Below are positions 8,555-15,373 of a stretch of 20,931 nt of DNA, piece after piece. The position numbers were made by a program, and so were the translations under genes. The notes below the pieces were generated by a model. It had not been told where the DNA came from. It did not search any database and saw only the letters and a list, made by a program, of their open reading frames with translations. The stretch lies in IMG/VR virus record IMGVR_UViG_3300037963_004273, positions 1 through 20,931 of that record; one strand, given 5' to 3'. This DNA is from a virus. Every line of letters starts with the position of its first letter. Within the stretch, counting starts at the first letter, position 1.

Positions 8555-9163
8555 ATGAGTAAATATTTATATTTATTAGATGCTGGACATGGGGGTTTAA
8601 TAGACGGAAAATATCAAACCAGTGGAAAACGAAGCCCAAAATTTGATGACGGAAGTGTATTATATGAGGGTGTTAATAATAGAGATAATGTTGCCAGACT
8701 AATAAAAGAACTTCGGCAAAGGGAAATAAATTGTTTAGACATTATTAACACAAATGAAGATATAAGTTTATCTGAAAGGGTTAAAAGGGCAAATAAATTA
8801 AATAAAGAACAAAAATGTATTTATTTAAGTATGCACTCAAACGCTTCTGGAAACGGAAAAGACTGGGGAAAAGCTACTGGAAATGGAGTTTATATATACC
8901 CAACTTGTAGCAAAACGACAAGAAAATTAGCTACTTATTTAAGTTATGAAATAAGCGAACAATTTGTGGAATTAACTAATCATAGAGGTATTAGAGAACG
9001 TAATTTTTATGTATTAAGAAAAACTAATTGCCCAGCAATACTTTTTGAAATGGGTTTTCACGACCATAAAGAAGAAAGTAAATTAATGCTGACAGAAAAA
9101 TGGAAAAAAACTTTAGTTAGTGCTATTTGTGATGCTATTGTTGAATTTGAAAATAATATATAA
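8555..9163 (+). CDS. N-acetylmuramoyl-L-alanine amidase (Amidase_3), endolysin
   Basis: 202 residues, a single catalytic domain with no cell-wall-binding extension and no signal peptide. The Amidase_3 signature is complete: DAGHGG with His12, Glu38 in LYEGVNNRDN, SMHSNA with His94, and the catalytic glutamate Glu165 in AILFEMGFHD. His12, Glu38 and His94 would bind zinc. The enzyme cleaves the bond between N-acetylmuramic acid and L-alanine in peptidoglycan, releasing progeny. Without a signal peptide it depends on the holin upstream for access to the wall. The stop overlaps the next gene as TAATG. Confidence 0.9.
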   Translation: MSKYLYLLDAGHGGLIDGKYQTSGKRSPKFDDGSVLYEGVNNRDNVARLIKELRQREINCLDIINTNEDISLSERVKRANKLNKEQKCIYLSMHSNASGNGKDWGKATGNGVYIYPTCSKTTRKLATYLSYEISEQFVELTNHRGIRERNFYVLRKTNCPAILFEMGFHDHKEESKLMLTEKWKKTLVSAICDAIVEFENNI

Positions 9164-10023
9164 TGTTTACAAGAATATCCAGAAACATAGTACGATTAGA
9201 AACTAAAGAAAGTAAAGAGTTTAAAATGGCTTTTTTAAGCGATTTACACTGGGATAATCCACATTGTAATCGTGAACTATTAAAAGCACATTTAGACTAT
9301 TGTTTGGAGCGTAAAATGCCAGTATTTTTAAATGGAGATACTTTTTGTCTTATGCAAGGTAGGGGAGACAGAAGAGGTAATAAAAGCGATATTAGACCAG
9401 AGCACAATAATAGTAGATATTTAGATAGCGTTATAGAAACTGCTGTTGAGTGGTTTGCACCATATAAAGATATATTGGCTGTTGTTGGATATGGGAACCA
9501 TGAGACGTCAATCATTAAGCACCAAGAAACAGACGTTTTAAATAGATTTGTTGATTTGTATAATTATACTAATAAAGCAAATTTAATAATAGGTGGTTAT
9601 AGTGGTTGGATATGGATAACAAATAATGCTAAAGGTAATTCAATAATTTCAACAAAAATTAAATATCATCATGGAAGTGGTGGGGGTGGAATTATCACAA
9701 AAGGAGCTTTAGGATTAAGTCGTGCGTTAATGTATTATGACCAAATGGATGTTTATACACAAGGACATATTCACGAAAATTGGGCTCGTGATGATGTAAA
9801 AGAATATTTATTTGCAAACCAAAAACCCCAAGTTAGAAAAAAAGAAGTTCATTTAATGCTAACTGGTACTTATAAAGACGAATATAACGATGGTTTTAGT
9901 GGTTTTCACATTGAAAAAGGGCGTAATCCTCGTGTTATTGGTGGTAGAATATTACATATTAAATACATAAGTAAAAAAAGTGGAATAGAAAAATTAGTTG
10001 GAAGTGTAAGATTTCCACTATAA
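9163..10023 (+). CDS. Calcineurin-like metallophosphoesterase
   Basis: 286 residues. The metal-binding series of the calcineurin-like superfamily is visible in order: D27-x-H29 (LSDLHW), G58-D59 (NGD), GNHE at 111-114, histidines at 169-170 (YHHGSG) and GHIH at 201-204. Such enzymes hydrolyse phosphomonoesters or phosphodiesters with a di-metal centre; the substrate cannot be read from sequence. It is the last gene before the strong terminator and is translationally coupled to the endolysin (TAATG). A role in DNA processing, nucleotide hydrolysis or countering nucleotide second messengers of host defence are all possible; none is shown here. Confidence 0.8.
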   Translation: MFTRISRNIVRLETKESKEFKMAFLSDLHWDNPHCNRELLKAHLDYCLERKMPVFLNGDTFCLMQGRGDRRGNKSDIRPEHNNSRYLDSVIETAVEWFAPYKDILAVVGYGNHETSIIKHQETDVLNRFVDLYNYTNKANLIIGGYSGWIWITNNAKGNSIISTKIKYHHGSGGGGIITKGALGLSRALMYYDQMDVYTQGHIHENWARDDVKEYLFANQKPQVRKKEVHLMLTGTYKDEYNDGFSGFHIEKGRNPRVIGGRILHIKYISKKSGIEKLVGSVRFPL

Positions 10024-10051
10024 TTTTATATATTTGTAATTCATAACTTTT

Positions 10052-10071
10052 AATTTCCTTATCTGGAAATT
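10052..10071 (+). terminator. Possible weak terminator hairpin upstream of the main one
   Basis: A perfect 7-bp inverted repeat (AATTTCC, 6-base loop, GGAAATT) lies in the 137-base non-coding stretch after the phosphoesterase gene, followed by a T-rich run (TCTTTGTTATCTTTTTT). It could be an accessory terminator or a 3'-end stabilising hairpin. It is weaker and more AT-rich than the hairpin at 10098. Confidence 0.4.
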
Positions 10072-10097
10072 TCTTTGTTATCTTTTTTAATGTTCTT

Positions 10098-10124
10098 AAA
10101 GGGGTTTTTATTAACCCCTTTTTT
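10098..10124 (+). terminator. Strong Rho-independent terminator at end of late/lysis module
   Basis: A 9-bp perfect stem, AAAGGGGTT paired with AACCCCTTT across a 6-base loop, is followed directly by a T run. The GC-rich core stands out in this AT-rich DNA. It separates the structural/lysis operon from the small-gene and replication block and is the clearest transcription boundary in the window. Confidence 0.88.
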
Positions 10125-10152
10125 GTTATATATAATTTTATTTTTAATTTTA
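10122..10152 (+). promoter_or_regulatory. Candidate Bacteroidota promoter (TTTG, 19 bp, TAATTTTA)
   Basis: TTTG at 10122-10125 is separated by exactly 19 bases from TAATTTTA at 10145-10152, matching TAnnTTTG except for the last base. It begins in the T-tract of the terminator and lies 8 bases before the ATG at 10161, so transcription would restart here for the next gene. The leader would be very short or absent. Confidence 0.4.
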
Positions 10153-10160
10153 AAGTTATT

Positions 10161-10406
10161 ATGAAAGAAACAGTTAAAAAAGATATTTACACTATAATAG
10201 ACAGTCATAAAAGCAAACGTACATGGAAAAACTGTTTTAAAAGAACTTTTTTATGGGATGCTGAAGAATTATATTATAGTTTATGTAAAAGACAATTTGA
10301 TTTAAGTAATTACAGCCAGTGCAAAGGTTATGTTGAATTAAGAAAAAACGGAAAAATTATTAAATATTTATCGTTTGACTCAAATATTAAAAAAAATTCT
10401 TTATAA
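10161..10406 (+). CDS. Hypothetical small protein, 81 residues
   Basis: First gene after the terminator. The protein is basic and rich in K, Y, C and W (SHKSKRTWKNCFKRTFLWDA), with a C-terminal beta-like segment GYVELRKNGKIIKYLSFDS. No family is recognised. Being isolated between a terminator and a strong promoter, it is probably its own transcription unit. Small early or accessory genes of this kind often act on the host, but nothing here shows a function. About 125 bases of gene-free AT-rich DNA follow it. Confidence 0.55.
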   Translation: MKETVKKDIYTIIDSHKSKRTWKNCFKRTFLWDAEELYYSLCKRQFDLSNYSQCKGYVELRKNGKIIKYLSFDSNIKKNSL

Positions 10407-10474
10407 TTAATTAACTGTTTTACAGTAAGTTACAAAATTTAATTAAAAAAAACATAAAAAAACTTCAAGATATA

Positions 10475-10505
10475 TTTGTGTATATAAATTTAATTTGTAT
10501 ATTTG
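10475..10505 (+). promoter_or_regulatory. Strong Bacteroidota-type promoter, copy 1
   Basis: TTTG at 10475-10478, then exactly 19 bases, then TATATTTG at 10498-10505. This matches the Bacteroidota sigma-ABfr consensus (-33 TTTG and -7 TAnnTTTG). An almost identical sequence occurs at 14489-14518. It should drive the small-gene and replication operon beginning at 10532, giving a leader of roughly 15-20 bases. Confidence 0.75.
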
Positions 10506-10511
10506 TACTGT

Positions 10512-10534
10512 AACATTAAAAAATAAACAAAATG
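10512..10534 (+). repeat. Duplicated translation leader, copy 1 of 2
   Basis: Bases 10512-10534, beginning AACATTAAAAAATAAAC and ending in the start codon at 10532, are identical to 10724-10746, which ends in the start codon at 10744. The A-rich element probably acts as a ribosome-binding leader, because Bacteroidota rarely use Shine-Dalgarno pairing. A shorter relative (AACATTAAAAC) precedes the gene at 14544. Confidence 0.6.
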
Positions 10535-10705
10535 GAAAATTTAAAAAACATAAAATTTTTAATTAAAGATTTTAAAAAACAAATCAATTTAGAAATTGAA
10601 AAACGAAACAAAATTTTATCTGAAATTGATAACGATTTTAGTAAAAAATCTATAAAGTTATTAGATGAAATAGATTTATTTCAAGATTTAAAAGATATAA
10701 TTTAA
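10532..10705 (+). CDS. Hypothetical small protein, 57 residues
   Basis: Starts with the ATG right after strong promoter copy 1 and its A-rich leader and ends at TAA 10703-10705. The product (MENLKNIKFLIKDFKKQINL at the start) is almost purely helical and rich in K, I, D and L, with a heptad-like pattern suggesting a coiled coil or dimer. No family is recognised. As the first gene behind a strong promoter it is likely made early and abundantly. Confidence 0.6.
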   Translation: MENLKNIKFLIKDFKKQINLEIEKRNKILSEIDNDFSKKSIKLLDEIDLFQDLKDII

Positions 10706-10723
10706 AAACAAAATAAAAAAACG

Positions 10724-10746
10724 AACATTAAAAAATAAACAAAATG
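10724..10746 (+). repeat. Duplicated translation leader, copy 2 of 2
   Basis: Exact 23-base copy of 10512-10534, including the ATG at its end. It places the same leader before the 102-residue gene although no TTTG/TAnnTTTG promoter lies directly upstream here. This argues for a translational rather than a transcriptional role. Confidence 0.6.
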
Positions 10747-11052
10747 CAAGAATTTAAAAAATATTTAGTTGAAAAAGAAGCTGGGTTTTACAGATATGAA
10801 ATAAATGGTAAAAGCTGGATAATACAAAAAAGCCCTTATTATAACCGAAGTAACAGTTATTGGAAATGGGAATTAACAATAGCAGAACATAATAAAGATA
10901 TTGAATGGTTTAAAGGCAACATTTTACACCATGAAAAAAGAGGTAATTTTAAAGCTATTACACGAAGTTTTAAAAATAAATTTAACAATGGTCTTAAAGA
11001 TACTTGTGAAGCAGTTTATAACCCAGTTTTTAACGAAATACAATACAAATAA
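10744..11052 (+). CDS. Hypothetical protein, 102 residues
   Basis: Soluble and basic, rich in K, N, W and Y (for example INGKSWIIQKSPYYNRSNSY at ~20-39, then WKWELTIAEHNKDIEWFKG). Two beta-rich segments are followed by a helix-rich half. No family is recognised. It carries the duplicated leader in front of its ATG and is followed 2 bases later by the next small gene, so it belongs to the same operon. Confidence 0.6.
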   Translation: MQEFKKYLVEKEAGFYRYEINGKSWIIQKSPYYNRSNSYWKWELTIAEHNKDIEWFKGNILHHEKRGNFKAITRSFKNKFNNGLKDTCEAVYNPVFNEIQYK

Positions 11053-11054
11053 TT

Positions 11055-11222
11055 ATGAATTTAAAAATAGGCGATTTAGTTAGGTTAATACATAAAGATT
11101 TTAACAAGTGGGAAACATTTCAAGTATTAATTGTTAAGAGTAAAAGTGCAAAGGTTATAAATATAAATAACCAGTTTGAAAAGTATTGGATTAATAATTT
11201 AAACATAATAAAAAAGTTATAA
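11055..11222 (+). CDS. Small protein with SH3/KOW-like beta pattern, 55 residues
   Basis: Begins 2 bases after the previous stop and its TAA overlaps the next ATG (TAATG). The sequence MNLKIGDLVRLIHKD, then FQVLIVKSKSAKVINI, resembles the start of small SH3-like or KOW barrels, with the typical GDLV turn and alternating hydrophobic strands, ending with a short segment (WINNLNIIKKL). Such barrels bind nucleic acid or protein. The resemblance is weak, and the function is unknown. Confidence 0.55.
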   Translation: MNLKIGDLVRLIHKDFNKWETFQVLIVKSKSAKVININNQFEKYWINNLNIIKKL

Positions 11223-11401
11223 TGAAAAAGGTAGAAAAGATAAGAGAATTGGTAGTTGGCAAAACTACAAAAGGTGAAAATATTTTAGTAACTAAACAGC
11301 AAAAAATTGAAATAAAAAAATTAGTTGATGCTGCTAAATACTGGGATAGTTTTAATGTAGATTTATTATTACAAATTAAAAAATATAATAATGAGCATTA
11401 G
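11222..11401 (+). CDS. Hypothetical small protein, 59 residues
   Basis: Coupled to the previous gene through TAATG and overlapping the next gene by 11 bases. The product is MKKVEKIRELVVGKTTKGEN at the start, then helix-rich, with KIEIKKLVDAAKYWDSFNVD and ending KKYNNEH. No family is recognised. The tight packing supports it as a real gene despite its size. Confidence 0.55.
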   Translation: MKKVEKIRELVVGKTTKGENILVTKQQKIEIKKLVDAAKYWDSFNVDLLLQIKKYNNEH

Positions 11402-11660
11402 GAAAAATTTAAAAATAGATATTACATTTGTTGATAACTATAAGAATACAGATAGGTCAATATTGTTAGACGTATTAAGCCAAATAACAGAAGATATTTT
11501 AGATAAAAAACTTATTTACAATAAAGAACAAATAAAAAGCAGTGATTTATACAGCAGCATATATGAGTATAAATTAGAGGATTGTAATAAAGAATATAGA
11601 GAAGAAAAAATTAATGATAAATGGTGTTGTATTTATCGTTCTAAAATGAATTTATTATGA
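11391..11660 (+). CDS. Hypothetical protein, 89 residues
   Basis: Overlaps the previous gene by 11 bases and the next as ATGA. Soluble and mixed charge, with MSIRKNLKIDITFVDNYKNT, then a helical centre (LLDVLSQITEDILDKKLIYN) and a C-terminal KINDKWCCIYRSKMNLL. No family is recognised. Position at the start of the replication block suggests an early function. Confidence 0.55.
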   Translation: MSIRKNLKIDITFVDNYKNTDRSILLDVLSQITEDILDKKLIYNKEQIKSSDLYSSIYEYKLEDCNKEYREEKINDKWCCIYRSKMNLL

Positions 11661-11974
11661 GTATGTTTAACGAAATGAAAAACATAAAAGATAAAATAGA
11701 ATATCTTTTAGAAACAAAACCACATTTAAGGGATTGTGATAGTAAATTAATAGCAACTTTATATTATTTTGAAATAGGTAAAGACAAACTTGATAATTTA
11801 AATGGGTTTGATGTTTTAAAATTAATAGCTGAAAACGAATTAACAAACAGTGGAAGCGTTATTAGAGTTAGAAGAAAACTGCAAGTTGATAATCCAGAAT
11901 TAAGGGGTTTAAGCTACAAAAAAAGGCACAATGAATCAGAACATATAAGAAAGAATATAAACAAAGAATTATGA
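11657..11974 (+). CDS. Small phage-conserved protein in replication block
   Basis: 105 residues, ATGA-coupled on both sides. The sequence has IEYLLETKPHLRDCDSKLIA, then GFDVLKLIAENELTNSGSVI, then RVRRKLQVDNPELRG. From memory this pattern (short N-terminal helix, LRD-x-D, then an R-x-R-x-KLQ-x-x-NP-x-LRG ending) is common in small proteins of many dsDNA phages, next to replication genes. Its molecular role is not established to my knowledge. The basic C-terminal segment would suit nucleic acid or protein binding. Confidence 0.55.
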   Translation: MSMFNEMKNIKDKIEYLLETKPHLRDCDSKLIATLYYFEIGKDKLDNLNGFDVLKLIAENELTNSGSVIRVRRKLQVDNPELRGLSYKKRHNESEHIRKNINKEL

Positions 11975-12594
11975 AAGGAAAAAAAAGTTTTATAATGTAT
12001 GCAGATTATATACATACGTTTAATATTTTAAATGATGAAAAAGCTGGTAGGCTAATTAAAACCATTTTTAGTTATGTAAATGACGAAAACCCACAAATAG
12101 ATGAGGAAGTTTTACAAGTAGCATTTGAGCCTATTAAACAGCAGTTAAAACGTGATTTAAAAGGTTGGGAAAACAAAAAAAGTAAAAGGGTTGAAGCTGG
12201 GCGTTTAGGTGGTTTAGCAAAAGCTAACAATGCTAAACAAAGCAAAGCAAATTTAACTGTTAATGATAGTGTAAATGTAAATGTTACTGTTAATGATAGT
12301 GTAAATAAAATTAATAATCATATTATTAATGATTTTAATACTGTTTTTAATGGTATAAAAAAAGCAAGAGTATTTCCAAATAAACTACAAAAAAAATATA
12401 AGGAATTAATTAAAGAGGGTTTTACTTTAAAAATGGTTTTATCAGCTATGCAAAACGCAAAACAAGACCAGTTTCATAAAGATACTAATTTTCGTTATTG
12501 TACTTTAGAATATTTTAGTAGGGTTAAAACATTAGACAAATATTGTTATATTAGTGAGAACAAAAAAGATAATAAATATATTCCTACATTATGA
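11971..12594 (+). CDS. DUF6291-type replication protein (initiator/helicase-loader candidate)
   Basis: 207 residues, starting in an ATGA overlap. The N-terminal half begins KKSFIMYADYIHTFNILNDE and continues AGRLIKTIFSYV, the pattern of DUF6291, seen in phage replication proteins. Residues ~75-120 are a low-complexity linker with a tandem TVNDSV unit. The C-terminal part (VFNGIKKARVFPNKLQKKYKELIKEGFT) looks like a helical domain, as in DnaD-like or O-like organisers. It directly precedes and overlaps the DnaB-type helicase gene (ATGA), as initiators or loaders do. Origin binding and helicase loading are inferred. Its linker-coding DNA carries direct repeats that may be origin elements. Confidence 0.65.
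   Translation: MKGKKSFIMYADYIHTFNILNDEKAGRLIKTIFSYVNDENPQIDEEVLQVAFEPIKQQLKRDLKGWENKKSKRVEAGRLGGLAKANNAKQSKANLTVNDSVNVNVTVNDSVNKINNHIINDFNTVFNGIKKARVFPNKLQKKYKELIKEGFTLKMVLSAMQNAKQDQFHKDTNFRYCTLEYFSRVKTLDKYCYISENKKDNKYIPTL
12256..12330 (+). repeat. Tandem 21-bp direct repeats plus AT-rich palindrome inside the replication gene (candidate origin)
   Basis: ACTGTTAATGATAGTGTAAA with one further T occurs at 12256-12276 and again, identically, at 12286-12306, a 30-base period. Immediately after, a perfect 9-bp inverted repeat (ATTAATAAT, 3-base loop, ATTATTAAT) lies at 12310-12330. It sits in the linker-coding region of a replication protein gene, the same arrangement as phage lambda's origin within O. 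Only two repeat copies are present, so this is a hypothesis. Confidence 0.4.
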
Positions 12595-13922
12595 GAGCAT
12601 TGGACAAAGTATATGCAGTTATACTTTTAAGCCCTAAAAAAGAATCATATAAAATTTATAATTTATTAAACAGTAAGTATAATAAAACAAAGTTTGAAAA
12701 AGACTTATATAATACTATTGGAAGTTTAATAGAGCAAAACAAAGAAATAGATTTAATGACTGTTGCACTGGGTTTTAAAGAGCAAAAAATTTATGATAAA
12801 ACATATATTGGAAAATTAAGTGCTATAACTGGTAACATTCCAGCAGAAACATTTTTAACAGTTAATCAAATATTAGCTGGTTTAAAATACAGTAATGATA
12901 TTGACAATGCTAAACAAACAGCAGATAAAATATATCATTTAATAAACAGTGGTAATTACACAAACAATAATTTTTTAGATATATTAAGTAACACCAGCAC
13001 AATAAAAAACAATGTAAATAATAATGTTATAAAAAACAGTGATTTAATATTTCAGTTATTAGAAAAACACGAAAAAAGTAAAAACGGAATAAACACTGGT
13101 TTGAGTTTGGGTTTTAGCACTTTAAGACGTTATATACAATTAGAGCCAGTTGATATGATGGTAGTTGGAGCAAGACCAGCGATGGGAAAAACAGCATTTG
13201 CTGTTGAAATAGTTTGCAGATTAGCAAGGCAAAACAAAAAAGTAGCTTTATTTAGTTTGGAAATGTCAGCAGAACAAATGATGAGAAGAATAGTTGGCAA
13301 CTTGGCAAAGTTAGACACAAATAAAATAAAGTTTGGAGAATGTAATAGCACAGAGATTGAAAAAATATATACTGTTCAAAGTGCTAAATTTTTAGATAAT
13401 ATTACCATATTTGAGGGCAGCAATAATGTTAGACAAATATCGCAAAAGGTTAATGACTTAAAACTTGATAAGGGTTGTGATTTATTTATAGTTGATTATT
13501 TACAAAAAGTAATGCCAAGTAGAAGCAACAGTAGTAGATATGAACAAGTTACTTCAATAAGTAATGGGATAAAATTTATAAGCCAAAATTTAAAAATTCC
13601 AAGTTTATGTTTAGCCCAGTTAAATAGAGAAAATGCAAGAACTGGAAAATTGCCAAGTTTGCCAGATTTGCGTGAAAGTGGGGAAATAGAGCAAGATGCT
13701 TCAATAGTTAGTTTTTTACATAGACCAGAATATTACGGAGAGGAAACAACAAGTAATGGAACACCAGCAGAAAATATTTGTGAATTTTTAATAGCTAAAA
13801 ATAGAGAAGGCAGTATAGATAAATTTGAATTTGCAGTTAATTTAAAAAATAGTAGTTTTGATGATATTAGCGAATATGATATAGCAAGACAAAAATTAAC
13901 AGCAGATGAAACCCCATTTTAA
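12591..13922 (+). CDS. dnaB: Replicative DNA helicase, DnaB family
   Basis: 443 residues, close to the family's usual 440-470. It is an ATP-driven ring helicase that unwinds the replication fork. The N-terminal domain (~1-110) has the weak family pattern; the RecA-like C-terminal domain carries Walker A GARPAMGKT (193-201), the FSLEMS motif (221-226), Walker B with VDYLQ (301-305), AQLNR (342-346), LRESGEIEQDAS (360-371), SFLHR (374-378) and an NREGS motif near 404. The start overlaps the replication protein as ATGA, and the stop overlaps the NinG-like gene by 17 bases. The sequence looks intact. No primase or DNA polymerase gene is seen in this window. Confidence 0.92.
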   Translation: MRALDKVYAVILLSPKKESYKIYNLLNSKYNKTKFEKDLYNTIGSLIEQNKEIDLMTVALGFKEQKIYDKTYIGKLSAITGNIPAETFLTVNQILAGLKYSNDIDNAKQTADKIYHLINSGNYTNNNFLDILSNTSTIKNNVNNNVIKNSDLIFQLLEKHEKSKNGINTGLSLGFSTLRRYIQLEPVDMMVVGARPAMGKTAFAVEIVCRLARQNKKVALFSLEMSAEQMMRRIVGNLAKLDTNKIKFGECNSTEIEKIYTVQSAKFLDNITIFEGSNNVRQISQKVNDLKLDKGCDLFIVDYLQKVMPSRSNSSRYEQVTSISNGIKFISQNLKIPSLCLAQLNRENARTGKLPSLPDLRESGEIEQDASIVSFLHRPEYYGEETTSNGTPAENICEFLIAKNREGSIDKFEFAVNLKNSSFDDISEYDIARQKLTADETPF

Positions 13923-14469
13923 AGAGGTTAAATGTAAACAATGTAAACAGCCATTTAAACAGTATAAAAGCACTCAAAAGGTATGTTCTTATGATTGTGC
14001 TATAAAGTACGCTAAAAACAAAAGACAAACGGAAGAAAAAAGGTTATGGAATAAAAAAAAGAAAATATTAAAAGAGAAATTAGAAACTGTTACCAGTTTA
14101 GCAGTAAAAGCCCAAAAAGTATTTAACAGTTATATTAGATTAAGAGATGAGGGAAAACCTTGTATTAGTTGTAAAACACCATATAAAAAAAATTTTCAAG
14201 CTGGACATTATTTTTCTGCTGGGTTTCATTGGTCAGTTAGGTATGATGAAAATAATTGTTTTGGACAGTGTATTCGCTGCAATATGTATTTAAGTGGAAA
14301 TTTACAACAGTATTCAGTTAATATATTAGAACGTATAACACCAGACCAGTTAGAAGAATTAACTATAAAAAGCCAAAAAACAATAAAATATACTAAAGAA
14401 GAATTAATAAATATTCGTTTATTATACCAGCAAAAGATTAAGATTTTAAAGGAAAGTAAAAAAAAATAA
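13906..14469 (+). CDS. NinG/Rap-like recombination protein
   Basis: 187 residues, overlapping the helicase gene by 17 bases. An N-terminal zinc-finger-like region has Cys10, Cys13, Cys27 and Cys31, followed by a basic, lysine-rich helix. The core matches phage lambda NinG/Rap: YIRLRDEGKPCISC (76-89), FQAGHYFSAGFHWSVRYDEN (97-116), then CIRCNMYLSGN (122-132), an HNH-like fold with zinc-binding cysteines (Cys86, Cys89, Cys122, Cys125). Rap acts as a structure-specific endonuclease on recombination intermediates. Its place beside the helicase, with annealing protein and exonuclease genes downstream, is consistent with phage recombination or replication repair. Confidence 0.85.
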   Translation: MKPHFKEVKCKQCKQPFKQYKSTQKVCSYDCAIKYAKNKRQTEEKRLWNKKKKILKEKLETVTSLAVKAQKVFNSYIRLRDEGKPCISCKTPYKKNFQAGHYFSAGFHWSVRYDENNCFGQCIRCNMYLSGNLQQYSVNILERITPDQLEELTIKSQKTIKYTKEELINIRLLYQQKIKILKESKKK

Positions 14470-14488
14470 AACTTTTTTTATAAAATAC

Positions 14489-14518
14489 TTGTTTATATAA
14501 ATTTAATTTGTATATTTG
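14489..14518 (+). promoter_or_regulatory. Strong Bacteroidota-type promoter, copy 2
   Basis: TTG at 14489-14491, 19 bases, then TATATTTG at 14511-14518. A 32-base stretch from the TTG to just past the -7 box differs from the corresponding stretch of 10477-10508 by one base only. It follows the NinG-like gene and drives the block of small genes from 14544. The leader again contains AACATTAAAA. Confidence 0.75.
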
Positions 14519-14543
14519 TATAGAACATTAAAACAAAGAAAAA

Positions 14544-14708
14544 ATGATTACTTGTATTAAAAACATTGAAACAAAAAAAGGATTAAAATTTATAAAGGGA
14601 AAACAGTATAAATTTACAATACAAAATAATTCAATTAGAATTTATTTTAATGACTTTAAATCATTAATTATAAAAAATGAAAATACACTTAATAAATATT
14701 TTAAATAA
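14544..14708 (+). CDS. Hypothetical small protein, 54 residues
   Basis: First ATG after promoter copy 2; TAA at 14706-14708. Product starts MITCIKNIETKKGLKFIKGK and ends LIIKNENTLNKYFK; basic, with alternating beta-like strands (KQYKFTIQNNSIRIYF). No family is recognised. As with the gene at 10532, placement directly behind the strong promoter suggests high early expression. Confidence 0.55.
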   Translation: MITCIKNIETKKGLKFIKGKQYKFTIQNNSIRIYFNDFKSLIIKNENTLNKYFK

Positions 14709-14735
14709 TAACAAAAAAAAAGAAAAAATATAGTT

Positions 14736-14960
14736 ATGAAAAAATTAGATTTAAACGCAGAAAAAGCATGGGTTACTTTTAGTGAAAATGATGAGTTTGA
14801 AAGTGTTTGGCAACCAGTAATGATGAACGGAAAGCAATTAAACTGGGATAGTCATTTTATAATGGAAATAGCACGTGAAAGATGGGGTGAAACTAAAAGT
14901 TTTGGAATAGCACCTACATCACAAATGTTAATGAGAAATGCAGTAAGAGATAATTTTTAA
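14736..14960 (+). CDS. Hypothetical protein, 74 residues
   Basis: Follows after 27 bases, with the leader AAAAATATAGTTATG before it. Sequence: MKKLDLNAEKAWVTFSENDE, then FESVWQPVMMNGKQLNWDSH, then a basic helix ERWGETKSFGIAPTSQMLMR. Tryptophan-rich. No family recognised. The next gene carries the same leader, so the two were probably duplicated or share a translational signal. Confidence 0.55.
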   Translation: MKKLDLNAEKAWVTFSENDEFESVWQPVMMNGKQLNWDSHFIMEIARERWGETKSFGIAPTSQMLMRNAVRDNF

Positions 14961-14979
14961 TTTAAAAAAAAATATAGTT

Positions 14980-15345
14980 ATGAAACAATTAGAATTTTTA
15001 ACAAAAGATAAATTAAAAGATAGTGATTTTTTTAATGATGAACACAAAGGAAATAACACTATTGGAATTAGTTTTTTTGATAACAATATAGAGCATACTT
15101 TTTATATTGGTTGGACAGTTGAAAACGTAAAAATTACAGCAGCTAATTTTGAACACGAAACAGCAGAAGTAGATTATGATATTGTGTTTAACTGGGAAGA
15201 TAAACATTACTACTATGATAATTTAACTACTGGTAAAGATGAGGAATTAAATATTAACATAAAGTATAAAAAAATTATTGAAAAATATATTTTAGACAAT
15301 AAAAGCATTTTTTTACACCAGTTAATAGATTTTGAAAATATTTAA
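14980..15345 (+). CDS. Hypothetical acidic protein, 121 residues
   Basis: Starts after the same AAAAATATAGTTATG leader as the gene upstream. The protein is acidic and beta-rich (HTFYIGWTVENVKITAANFE; VDYDIVFNWEDKHYYYDNLT). No family recognised. Small, acidic, early-expressed phage proteins include DNA mimics and anti-defence proteins; this one has that composition, but there is no motif to support a specific function. Confidence 0.55.
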   Translation: MKQLEFLTKDKLKDSDFFNDEHKGNNTIGISFFDNNIEHTFYIGWTVENVKITAANFEHETAEVDYDIVFNWEDKHYYYDNLTTGKDEELNINIKYKKIIEKYILDNKSIFLHQLIDFENI

Positions 15346-15373
15346 TGCCAAAAAAAATCACGAAATTTGTTAA

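Noticed and set aside
10029-10036. TATATTTG after the phosphoesterase gene as a promoter
   Set aside because: No -33 element at the right distance and transcription would run straight into the strong terminator at 10098.
10414-10426. Small palindrome ACTGT-TTT-ACAGT upstream of promoter copy 1
   Set aside because: Only 5 bp per arm, expected by chance in AT-rich DNA; no second copy found at promoter copy 2, so an operator is not supported.
10901-11083. Open frame of 60 residues on the + strand overlapping two small genes
   Set aside because: It overlaps most of the 102-residue gene in another frame, has no leader, and the two real genes on either side are tightly packed and better supported.
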